The notes under the pieces are model-generated. The model worked only from the letters and a program-made list of their open reading frames with translations. It did no database searches and was not told where the DNA came from. Of a stretch of DNA of 64,000 nt, positions 53,501 to 61,709 are shown one piece after another (position 1 is the first letter of the stretch; every line of letters starts with the position of its first letter). The position numbers and the translations under genes are program-made. The stretch comes from an uncultured Actinomyces sp. (GTDB lineage Bacteria > Actinomycetota > Actinomycetes > Actinomycetales > Actinomycetaceae). The DNA is taken from NCBI GenBank assembly GCA_938014245.1, contig CALLSD010000060.1:62001-126000 (forward strand), read 5' to 3'.

Positions 53501-56095
53501 ATGAGGCCCGTTGTGCGATCGCTCAAGCGGGATATTCGGCGCATGGTGACTGTGCCCGCCGCGTGGATTGTCATCATCGGCCTTCTATTTGTCCCAGCAC
53601 TGTATGCCTGGTTTAACATCGTCGGCTTTTGGGATCCCTATTCCAATACCGGCAAGATCCGAGTTGCAGTTGCCAATGAAGACCAAGGGGCGACGAAAGA
53701 CGCGATCGGTTTCGTCAACGTGGGCACAATGCTGGAATCAAAGCTGCGCGAAAACGATCAACTCGGATGGCATTTCGTCTCAGCAGAGCAGGCAAAGAAA
53801 GAAGTTGAACGCGGGGAATCCTATGCCGCTTTCATCATTCCGTCCGATTTCTCCACGCGCCTCACGGGTATCGTCGACGGCACCTATACCAAGCCCAATG
53901 TCCAGTACTACGTCAATCAGAAGAACAATGCTGTCGCCCCAAAAATCACCGGAGCAGGAGCTTCTTCTTTAGATCAACAGATCAACTCGGCTTTCGTCTC
54001 AACCGTCGCGCAGACTCTCTCAGAGAAGATCACGGCCACGGGAAAATCGATCTCTGAAGTTCTCCAAAACGGACGCTCAGACATCAGCGAGAAAGTAAAA
54101 GCCGCAAGCGAGCAATTGGGGCAGGCCGAAGAATCCCTGAACGCAATGGGGGAGAAGCTCGATTCAGCAAAGAATAAGGTCAGCGGCGCGCGACGCTCAA
54201 TGACGAGCGCCGACTCAGCGTTAAGTGATCTCAACGAGGCCTTGTCCCAAGCAGATCAACTCGTCTCAGATACCCGCTCCAGCATCTCGCAGTTCAGTGC
54301 GAATATGTCGACTTCTCTGGACGGGCTTTCGACACACGCCTCCTCAGCAGTCGCCAAAGCCTCAAGCGCTGGGGGAACTCTCAACGGGGGAGTGCAGGGG
54401 GCAACAACTTCAATCGGTGGCGTACTCACCGAGGGACAATCCATCAACCAAGCCAACGGTGAGATCCTTCGCGATCTACAGGGTCTTGGGATCGCGAATC
54501 TGCCCGCGGCCTCGCAGGCACTACAGGACTTAAGCGCTCAAAATGCGCAGGTCGGGCAGACTTTGGCGAATCTATCGGCGCTCAATGGGAACCTGTCCTC
54601 AACCTCAACAACGATCGTTCAGGCACTCAACTCACTGAACTCCGCCAGCCAATCTCTGAGTGATGCTGCCGCGCAGGCGCGCTCAGGCGTGACGAATCAG
54701 CTTCCGCTCATCGCCAGTGCCTTGGACCAAATGTCCTCTGCCTCAGCGGATCTTCGCTCCGCGATCGGCGTCCTCCAAGGGCAACGTGAGCAGATTTCGG
54801 GCCTTCTGGACCAGCTCGATACCTTGCTTGATTCAACGAAGACAACGCTTGCGCAGTCTACGGCGAATATTGCCTCTCTCAGGTCCGATCTAGACAGTGC
54901 CAAGGGGGACATTCAGGCGATTTCCTCATCCAATGCGCTTCAGTCACTTGCGGGCTCGATGAATCTCAACCCTGAGAAAATCGCAGAATTCATGGCTGCC
55001 CCGACATCGATTACAACCCAGACTGTTTTCCCGGTTGCCACATACGGCTCAGCAATGGCGCCCCTATTCACGAACCTTTCTCTGTGGATCGGTGCCTTCG
55101 CACTCGTGATTATTCTCAAGCTTGAGGTCGATGAAGAGGGTGTCGGCTCCATGACCTCGGCGCAAAAGTACATGTCACGTTGGATGCTCTTGGCTCTATT
55201 CGCGATTGGGCAAGCTCTGGTCGTCTCCATCGGCGATCTGGTGATCGGGGTCCAAACGGTCTCGAAACTGGCCTTTGTGGGGACTGCTGTCCTTGTTTCT
55301 TTGGTGTTCCTTTCCGTGATCTACATGTTGGCGACCTGTTTCCAACATATCGGTAAGGGCATGTGTGTCATCATTGTGGTCCTTCAGATCCCCGGAGCGG
55401 CGGGCTTGTATCCCATCGAGATGATGCCCTCCTTCTTCCGTTTCCTCCATCCGCTCTTCCCCTTCACTTATGGGATTAACGCGATGCGCGAGGCCGTTGG
55501 TGGTTTCTACGGGCACGCGTACCTGAGAGCGATTGCAGTGTTGGGGATCCACGTTCTTATCGCTTTCGCCGTGGGCTTGTTGGTTCGTCCTTTCTTGGTC
55601 AACCTCAATGCGATGGTGAGCCGAGATCTGTCTCGTTCGGGATTGTTCCTTGCCGAGGCGACGCATCTTCCGTCCTCGCGTTACCGTCTTTCTCAGATCG
55701 TTGCTGTCCTTGCCGATCACGATGGCTATTCGCGTTCGGTTACTCGCCGTGCACGTAATTTTGAACGGCGTTATCCGAAGATTCGCCGTGGGGCTCTGAT
55801 TCTGGGAATCGTGATTCCTGCGATCCTTGCAGTTCTTTCTGTTGCGAGCGTTGCGGAGGTCCCCCTCCTTCTGGGGCTGTGGATCGTCTGGATTCTTGTG
55901 ATTATTACTTTCCTCATTGCTCTGGAGTACATTCGTGAGTCTTTGGCTCGTCAGCAGTTGCTCACCTCGATGGATGATTCTGACGTGCGCTCCTTGCTGC
56001 GTCGCAGGCTCCATGGAGTCAAGGCTTCCGCTGCGCAACTGGGGAAGCACCGCCTCGGCAATGAGGAAAATACGGAAGAAGGGAGCGAGAAGTGA
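53501..56095 (+). CDS. YhgE/Pip family membrane protein 1
   Basis: Product of 864 residues. An N-terminal membrane helix (~21-40, AAWIVIIGLLFVPALYAWFN) is followed by the family block SNTGKIRVAVANEDQGA and a long extracellular coiled-coil region (~180-510, rich in Ser, Ala, Gln, Asp). Five to six C-terminal ABC-2-like membrane segments come next, and then a cytoplasmic tail with two further helices. The family includes phage-infection proteins and transport-like proteins of unclear function. ATG after GAGGAG. It overlaps the second YhgE gene by 4 bases. Confidence 0.85.
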   Translation: MRPVVRSLKRDIRRMVTVPAAWIVIIGLLFVPALYAWFNIVGFWDPYSNTGKIRVAVANEDQGATKDAIGFVNVGTMLESKLRENDQLGWHFVSAEQAKKEVERGESYAAFIIPSDFSTRLTGIVDGTYTKPNVQYYVNQKNNAVAPKITGAGASSLDQQINSAFVSTVAQTLSEKITATGKSISEVLQNGRSDISEKVKAASEQLGQAEESLNAMGEKLDSAKNKVSGARRSMTSADSALSDLNEALSQADQLVSDTRSSISQFSANMSTSLDGLSTHASSAVAKASSAGGTLNGGVQGATTSIGGVLTEGQSINQANGEILRDLQGLGIANLPAASQALQDLSAQNAQVGQTLANLSALNGNLSSTSTTIVQALNSLNSASQSLSDAAAQARSGVTNQLPLIASALDQMSSASADLRSAIGVLQGQREQISGLLDQLDTLLDSTKTTLAQSTANIASLRSDLDSAKGDIQAISSSNALQSLAGSMNLNPEKIAEFMAAPTSITTQTVFPVATYGSAMAPLFTNLSLWIGAFALVIILKLEVDEEGVGSMTSAQKYMSRWMLLALFAIGQALVVSIGDLVIGVQTVSKLAFVGTAVLVSLVFLSVIYMLATCFQHIGKGMCVIIVVLQIPGAAGLYPIEMMPSFFRFLHPLFPFTYGINAMREAVGGFYGHAYLRAIAVLGIHVLIAFAVGLLVRPFLVNLNAMVSRDLSRSGLFLAEATHLPSSRYRLSQIVAVLADHDGYSRSVTRRARNFERRYPKIRRGALILGIVIPAILAVLSVASVAEVPLLLGLWIVWILVIITFLIALEYIRESLARQQLLTSMDDSDVRSLLRRRLHGVKASAAQLGKHRLGNEENTEEGSEK

Positions 56096-58296
56096 AAGCC
56101 GTGTGGCGAATTTTCCGGGCTGATCTCCATCGCGCTCACCGCTCGATCATCTCCATGGTCGTTGTCTTGGGGTTGGTTGTTCTTCCGTCGATTTTCGCGT
56201 GGTTCAACATTGCGGCATCGTGGGCTCCTTTCGCGAATACGAAGAATCTTCGGATTGCGATTGCCAATAGCGACGAGGGGTACAAGTCGGATCTGGTGCC
56301 ATTGAAGATCAATATTGGCGATCAGGTTGTTGCCGCGCTGCGTGCGAATGAGGACTTCGACTGGGTTGTTGATAGTGAAGCGCAGGCAGTTGAGAAGACT
56401 CGCTCCGGTGAGTACTACGCGGCGGTCGTGATTCCACAGGATTTCTCGCGCGAAATGATGACCTTCTTCTCTTCGGATGCGCACAGCACCCCGCTGACCT
56501 ACTACATCAACGAGAAGAAGAACGGTTTGAGCCCAAAGATTGCGGGGCAGGGAGCGGAGCATGTTTCCGCGCAGATCAACCAGGCTTTTGCTCAGACTCT
56601 GGCCGAGATCGCTGTCGATACTGCCTCGTCGCTTTCCGACTCTCTATCGGACCCAAGTAACGTGCGCGGGATTCAGGCGCTCAATTCGCGTCTGGAGACG
56701 ACCTCGACACGTCTCGCGAATGCGGCGGCGAGCGCCGATGCCTATGCGGGGCTTATTGGCTCGTCCATTCAGCTTGTGGATTCCACGCAGACGATGCTCA
56801 ATAATGCTGCGCAGGCGAAGGATCCGCTCTCTAGCGCAGGAAACACTGCTTCCTCATCGATGACGCAAATTTCTTCTGGCGCCTCGCAGGCTGCTTCAGC
56901 TCTTTCTTCAGCGGTGAGCGCGTCGGCTGGTTCCTTAGATGCCTTGGCTTCGTCGATTGATGCTGTTTATTCCCAAGGTGGGAACACCGTAACTTCGGCC
57001 GTGGCGACCTTGCGCTCTCAGGCCGAGGCGGTGGGCAACCAGGCGACCCAGTATCTTCACGTCAAAGAGACTCTTTCGCAGCTCCCGGGTTCTCCCATTT
57101 CTCAAGATGTATTGAATCGTCTGCAAGCTTCCGCTGATCGCCTGAGTGCACTTCAACGCGCGATCAATACGGCGGCGGATGATCTGGAAAAGAACGGGGC
57201 AGCGGCAGCCGCGAATCATCAAGACGTGAAGAGTCTCATCGAACAGGCGAAAACGGCCGTTGGAACCCTCAAGTCTGATGTTGAATCGACGCTGCGCCCA
57301 CAGTTGGAGCAGCTTTCACAAACGATGAATTCTGCAACCTCATCGATGGCCTCGCTTCGCAATCAGCTTTCCGCAGCGAGCTCTCAAGTCGGTGACGGTT
57401 CAACGGGAGTGCGCGAGGGACTGACAAAACTTCAATCCACCTTCAGCAATATCGGGACCAACCTGCGCGAGGCCTCGGAAAAACTAGCGACGATCCATAC
57501 GAAGCTCACTGACGCACTCAACGGTGGGAATCTTGCCAAGGTGCGAACGATCATTGGTTCGGATCCCCAGGCGCTCGCAATCGCGCTAGCAGCACCGGTG
57601 GGGATCGAGACAATTCCAGTGTATCCGGTGGAAAACTTTGGCTCGCAGATGGCGCCTTTGTACACCGCGTTGGCGCTGTGGGTCGGCTCGGTGCTGATGA
57701 TTGTTGCTCTGCGCAGTGACGTCACTGCCGAGAACGTTGCAGACGGGCTTGAAGAGACGCACCCGACGGCGCTCTATTTCAAGGGCCGCGAGGTGAAGCT
57801 GTGGGAAGGCTTCCTTGGACGCTACCTTATTTTTGGGATAATCGCGCTTATCCAAGCAACGATTTTGTGTCTAGGTGAGCTGTTCTTCCTGAAAGTTCAA
57901 CACACTCACCCGTGGGAGTTCATGTGTGCGGGATGGTTCATGGCTGTGGTGTTCTCATTCCTGCTCTATACCTTCATTGCGACTTTCGGGAATGCGGGAA
58001 AGGCACTGGGCGTGCTGTTTTTAGTGCTCCAGATTTCGGCTTCCGGTGGCGCGTTCCCTCTGGATATCCTGCCGAGTTTCTTCCGGTCGATTTCGCCGTA
58101 TCTTCCCGCAACGCATGGGATCACGGCGCTGCGCGCCTCGATCGCGGGGTACTCGGGTCATGAATATCTTGACGCAATGCTGTTGCTGGGTGCCTTTGCC
58201 CTGTTTGCAGCGGTCTTGGGGTTGGGGCTTCGTCCGTTCCTCATCAAGAACAACCGGCTATTGGTTGAGAAGCTGGAGTCTACAAAGCTCATGTAG
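56092..58296 (+). CDS. YhgE/Pip family membrane protein 2
   Basis: Paralogue of the preceding protein, 734 residues: N-terminal helix (SMVVVLGLVVLPSIFAWFNIAASW), NTKNLRIAIANSDEGY, coiled-coil extracellular region (~190-490) and six C-terminal membrane segments. It starts with GTG overlapping the upstream stop and lacks the extra C-terminal part of protein 1. The pair may form a heteromeric complex (inference). Confidence 0.85.
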   Translation: MKAVWRIFRADLHRAHRSIISMVVVLGLVVLPSIFAWFNIAASWAPFANTKNLRIAIANSDEGYKSDLVPLKINIGDQVVAALRANEDFDWVVDSEAQAVEKTRSGEYYAAVVIPQDFSREMMTFFSSDAHSTPLTYYINEKKNGLSPKIAGQGAEHVSAQINQAFAQTLAEIAVDTASSLSDSLSDPSNVRGIQALNSRLETTSTRLANAAASADAYAGLIGSSIQLVDSTQTMLNNAAQAKDPLSSAGNTASSSMTQISSGASQAASALSSAVSASAGSLDALASSIDAVYSQGGNTVTSAVATLRSQAEAVGNQATQYLHVKETLSQLPGSPISQDVLNRLQASADRLSALQRAINTAADDLEKNGAAAAANHQDVKSLIEQAKTAVGTLKSDVESTLRPQLEQLSQTMNSATSSMASLRNQLSAASSQVGDGSTGVREGLTKLQSTFSNIGTNLREASEKLATIHTKLTDALNGGNLAKVRTIIGSDPQALAIALAAPVGIETIPVYPVENFGSQMAPLYTALALWVGSVLMIVALRSDVTAENVADGLEETHPTALYFKGREVKLWEGFLGRYLIFGIIALIQATILCLGELFFLKVQHTHPWEFMCAGWFMAVVFSFLLYTFIATFGNAGKALGVLFLVLQISASGGAFPLDILPSFFRSISPYLPATHGITALRASIAGYSGHEYLDAMLLLGAFALFAAVLGLGLRPFLIKNNRLLVEKLESTKLM

Positions 58297-58314
58297 AGCC
58301 TCCGTGGGTTTCTC

Positions 58315-58343
58315 TTGCCAGCTCTGCTGCGGGGACGTATGAT
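58315..58343 (+). promoter_or_regulatory. Promoter of ssrA
   Basis: TTGCCA (58315-58320) and TATGAT (58338-58343) are separated by exactly 17 bases. Transcription would start about 50 bases before the mature tmRNA 5' end, leaving a leader removed by RNase P. Confidence 0.7.
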
Positions 58344-58402
58344 TTCAAGTCCGGTGTTTGTGCTGCTTCGGTGGCAGACGCCGGTGAGTGAAGAACTCAA
58401 TA

Positions 58403-58774
58403 GGGGATGATCGGTTTCGACAGCGGTCGTCGATCGAGGGGAAGCGAGCCGAGGAGGCATGCTCTACTCGTTAACGATGTGTGCAAACAAATAGGTGCCG
58501 AACAGAATCGCACCGACTACGTTCTCGCCGCCTGATTGCCGCGTGAACCTTTAGTCCGTCAGCCCGGAAGGTGCTTCCGGTCCGGTGTCTGGCGTCGTCT
58601 AGGAAGCCACTGGGTGCCGTTCGTGTTGGTAGGACGGCTCCGACACTTCATCAACTGAGCCTATCTGGTAGCAGGTCTGCATGATGCCAGGGGCTGAGAA
58701 ATAACTCGCAGACTGCGCTCGGAGAAGACCTCGGGGTCGGCTGTTGGACGGGGGTTCGATTCCCCCCATCTCCA
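58403..58774 (+). ncRNA. ssrA: tmRNA (transfer-messenger RNA)
   Basis: Rescues stalled ribosomes with SmpB. The 5' GGGGATG and 3' CATCTCC pair as a 7-bp acceptor stem with one G-U. The T-arm has GGGTTCGATTCCCC near 58752-58766. The 3' CCA is not encoded (the discriminator A is followed by CTTG). The tag frame resumes at GCC 58497 and reads AEQNRTDYVLAA with TGA at 58533-58535. The tag's YVLAA end resembles the YALAA degrons of other actinobacteria. The single-piece form is about 372 nt. Confidence 0.95.
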
Positions 58775-58780
58775 CTTGTG

Positions 58781-58812
58781 CCTCGGGATTCCTATGGAAT
58801 CCCGAGGTTTTC
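58781..58812 (+). terminator. Terminator after ssrA
   Basis: A perfect 12-bp stem (58781-58792 with 58796-58807), loop TAT, then TTTT. Confidence 0.9.
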
Positions 58813-59065
58813 CATTGCTATCAAGGCTTTTCTGGGAATGTCGCTTGAGTGCAAGCGCGGTTTCAAAGAGCGTATGTGAGTGTTTTTTCGCCCCCCAATA
58901 CGCCCCCGGTGGCGCCCCCACGGCCTCGGGAAAAGAAACTATTGCGCCTTCTTTCAGAATATTCTCGATCAATGCGCAATATCGGTAATAAATTCCAACA
59001 GAACATATAGTAAGAGCGTCTTAAGCTCTCATTTTATAAGGCTTACGAACCTTGGAATCTTGCGC

Positions 59066-59115
59066 TTTGATGCGCATGCGTGTGCGAAATAAAACCGCTC
59101 GCGATGCGCATCAAA
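59066..59115. repeat. Inverted repeat, 12-bp perfect arms
   Basis: TTTGATGCGCAT (59066-59077) and its exact complement (59104-59115) are separated by 26 bases. It could be an operator pair or a foldback remnant. Confidence 0.75.
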
Positions 59116-59127
59116 ATGTATAAGAAA

Positions 59128-59158
59128 GCTACAAGAATAGTCGCAGAAATCTTGTAGC
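59128..59158. repeat. Inverted repeat, 9-bp perfect arms
   Basis: GCTACAAGA (59128-59136) and TCTTGTAGC (59150-59158) with a 13-base spacer. It lies about 150 bases before the start of the GH87-like gene. Confidence 0.75.
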
Positions 59159-59304
59159 TGATGAATAGCTTCGTTAAAGAATCTTTTATTTATGTTCACA
59201 CCTTGAGTTTTTAGTGTTGAGGATCAATAGGCCACTCCCTACCGATCAGCGAAAACAATGTGGGTCTGGCCTATCTCACGTAGTCACAAGGAAGATCCTC
59301 CGCT

Positions 59305-61446
59305 ATGAAACGCAGATACCTCGTGGGAAGCGTCAGCGCCGCCGCGGCAATCGCGCTCCTTCCCTCCCTGAGCACCACCCATACTGCCGTCGCTGCTGAT
59401 GGTGACACAACCTATGGTGCTTCCTTCCCCTATACCCGTTACGAGGCCGAGCGCGGCCGGCTTGACCGTGCACACGTCGTCTCGCTTGACGAGAGCCAGC
59501 CTGTCAACGACATGCTCGACTCGACGGCGATTGAAGCTGGCGAACAGTCCTATGTTGAACTCGAAGGCAAGGGATCTTCCGTGAGCTTCACTGCTGAAGT
59601 TCCCGGGAATGCAATTGATCTTCGATTCACTCTTCCTGACCACAGAGCTGGAAGTGTTGATATTCGTATTAATGGAGAAAAGGCCGCTACTTTTAATCTC
59701 TCGTCAGAAACTGCGTATCAGTATGTTCAAAAGAGCAAGGTCTTTGACGAAGAGAAAGACAAGTTTGCAGGCGAAGGGCCTGCGCATGCGCGCTTCCAAT
59801 TTGATGAGGTCCATACTCTGCTCAATCGCCAAGTAAACCCGGGAGACACGGTCAGTGTCGTTCGAACGGGGAGTGAAGGTTATGCCTATGGCATTGACTT
59901 TATTGAACTTGAACAGGCCCTTCCTGAGATTCCGCGCCCCGATAATTCGGTGAGCATTACCGATGATGACTTGACGGTTACGGAAGAAGTGAAACCGGGA
60001 GAATTCCAGACTCGTCCGGTTCACGCATGGGCCAACGATGGAAAGGACGACTCCGAAGCTTTCCTAGCAGCCCTTAAGCGCGCATCGGACGAGAAGAAGA
60101 CCCTGTACATTCCGCGTGGAACCTTCGAGTTTGATAGCCAGCTTGTGGTTCGGCATTCTCCGGATGATAACCACCAGCTGATGATCCAAGGTGCAGGTAT
60201 CTGGTACTCGAATCTCTTCTTCCGTAACCCGAACAAGGCCAGCGGTGGAATTGTTCTTGAACATACCAGCCATGACCTGCAGTTCCGTGACTTCTACATG
60301 TCGACTAATCTCAAGTCCCGTTACGACGAAGGGGCAAACTATAAGGGATTCCAAGGCGTTACCAAGAATTCACAGTTTGTGAACCTGTGGATCGAACACT
60401 TCGAGTGTGGCTTCTGGATGGGTGACTATGTCAATCAAAAAGACATGCAGTACACCGAAAATATGCTGGTTGATCACTCCCGTATTCGCAATAACTTTGC
60501 TGATGGTCTGAACTATTCGCAGGGCAGCCGGGATTCGGCCGTTCGCAATTCCAATGTTCGTGGAAACGGCGATGATGGTCTTGCCTCGTGGTCAAGTCAT
60601 GCGCAGTCGAAGCCGGGTGATCCCGTTCAATACGTATCGAATGCTCGTCACACCGACAATATCGAGTTCACGCACAATACGATTGAGCTCGGATGGCGTG
60701 CAGGCGGGATCGGTTTCTTCGGTGGATCCGGGCAAAAAGCAGAGAACAACCTCATCACGGGGAATTTTGAAGGCGCAGGTATTCGTCTTAATACGGTGTT
60801 TGGCGGCCACAATTTCGATTGGAACTTGACGTTAAACAAGAGGGCCAGCATTCAGCGCAACAAGATCGTTCGTAGCGGCACTCAAGATGACTACTATGGC
60901 ACTTCCCGCGGCGCGATTGACTTCCAGGAGATGTTCGGCCGTATTGCGGGCGTTGATCTTTACGACAACATCATCGTCCGTCCTTTTGCAGAGGACATTC
61001 GTTCGGACTTCAGCTTCACTGACAAAGAGAAGAAGCTTCGCGGCATGAGCATTGGCGACAACCCGCGCAGAGACTGGGATGGTTATGAGCCTCAGCATCT
61101 GGTTGTGAACTACGCTCGAGTCAATGGCAAGGTTGACCGCGGTATCCCTGAAGACGCGAACTACAGCCTCTACTGGTGGGATGGAGATCGGGTGAATCCG
61201 GTTGACGGCAAGACCCATCGTTACTGGATCCCCAAGGCTGATGGTGTCCAGATCAATGATGGTATGGAATTCTCGTGGGAAGGCAACAAGAAGGTCTATA
61301 ACTTCACCCTTGCTGATAGTCCTCAGTACCTGCCCATATCTTCCACTCGCTTCTTCGATGACTACAGCTACCAAGGCGAGATGGCTCGTTCCTTCCAGGA
61401 TCCCAACCAGCCTCAAACAGTCATTCGTTTCTGGTCGCATCGCTAA
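59305..61446 (+). CDS. Secreted right-handed beta-helix glycosidase, probable GH87 alpha-1,3-glucanase/mycodextranase
   Basis: Product of 713 residues with a signal peptide (~1-31). Residues ~40-210 form a carbohydrate-binding-like beta sandwich (YTRYEAERGRL..., SYVELEGKGSSVSFT). From ~240 a beta-helix domain starts HAWANDGKDDSEAFLAAL and IPRGTFEFDS. Asp400 (FADGLNYS) and Asp423-Asp424 (GNGDDGLASW) reproduce the 23-24-residue spacing of the three catalytic Asp I recall for GH87 enzymes. It would cut alpha-1,3-glucan such as the mutan of dental plaque (inference). No cell-wall anchor is present, so it is released. A terminator follows. Confidence 0.75.
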   Translation: MKRRYLVGSVSAAAAIALLPSLSTTHTAVAADGDTTYGASFPYTRYEAERGRLDRAHVVSLDESQPVNDMLDSTAIEAGEQSYVELEGKGSSVSFTAEVPGNAIDLRFTLPDHRAGSVDIRINGEKAATFNLSSETAYQYVQKSKVFDEEKDKFAGEGPAHARFQFDEVHTLLNRQVNPGDTVSVVRTGSEGYAYGIDFIELEQALPEIPRPDNSVSITDDDLTVTEEVKPGEFQTRPVHAWANDGKDDSEAFLAALKRASDEKKTLYIPRGTFEFDSQLVVRHSPDDNHQLMIQGAGIWYSNLFFRNPNKASGGIVLEHTSHDLQFRDFYMSTNLKSRYDEGANYKGFQGVTKNSQFVNLWIEHFECGFWMGDYVNQKDMQYTENMLVDHSRIRNNFADGLNYSQGSRDSAVRNSNVRGNGDDGLASWSSHAQSKPGDPVQYVSNARHTDNIEFTHNTIELGWRAGGIGFFGGSGQKAENNLITGNFEGAGIRLNTVFGGHNFDWNLTLNKRASIQRNKIVRSGTQDDYYGTSRGAIDFQEMFGRIAGVDLYDNIIVRPFAEDIRSDFSFTDKEKKLRGMSIGDNPRRDWDGYEPQHLVVNYARVNGKVDRGIPEDANYSLYWWDGDRVNPVDGKTHRYWIPKADGVQINDGMEFSWEGNKKVYNFTLADSPQYLPISSTRFFDDYSYQGEMARSFQDPNQPQTVIRFWSHR

Positions 61447-61479
61447 AGACAGCGGCTGCCGCCGCAAATGGTGAAACTC

Positions 61480-61517
61480 AGGTGCCCGCGCTGCCCCAGC
61501 GCGGGCACCTTCCCGTT
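61480..61517 (+). terminator. Terminator after the GH87-like gene
   Basis: A perfect 13-bp stem (61480-61492 with 61498-61510) with a five-base loop, followed by a short pyrimidine run. Confidence 0.78.
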
Positions 61518-61580
61518 CTTCCGGCCCCCTTTCGAGGGCACTTCCCGTTCCAAGCACTCACTGTTGACTGAGCACAAAAG

Positions 61581-61617
61581 TTATCCACAGCGTCGAGGGA
61601 ATCGCGAGTTATCCACA
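61581..61617 (+). other. Two exact DnaA boxes (TTATCCACA) in direct orientation
   Basis: TTATCCACA occurs at 61581-61589 and again at 61609-61617, 28 bp apart; the flanking bases G and G are also the same. Both match the consensus perfectly and are intergenic. No dnaA, dnaN or other replication gene is nearby. Confidence 0.75.
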
Positions 61618-61709
61618 GAATAGGCGCCCTCAAACCCTTCTTCTCGTTCCCGCTCTTACTCTCGCTTCAAGCGGAGAAGAATTCTCCGGAGACTGTGAAA
61701 GGAAGAACC

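Larger units (their letters stand above)
58813..59304. other. AT-rich gap of about 490 bases with inverted repeats, no gene recognised
   Basis: No convincing coding region is seen on either strand. Base composition is clearly more AT-rich than the neighbours from about 58960 on. Three inverted repeats lie here: AGAGC/GCTCT around 59010-59030, and the two listed separately (59066-59115, 59128-59158). The part nearest the next gene probably holds its promoter. Its position right behind ssrA, a common integration target, makes an old insertion possible. Confidence 0.6.

Noticed and set aside
58661..58972. Minus-strand open frame of 103 codons
   Set aside because: It runs antisense through the tmRNA 3' half and its terminator; the residues reflect the RNA gene, not a protein family.
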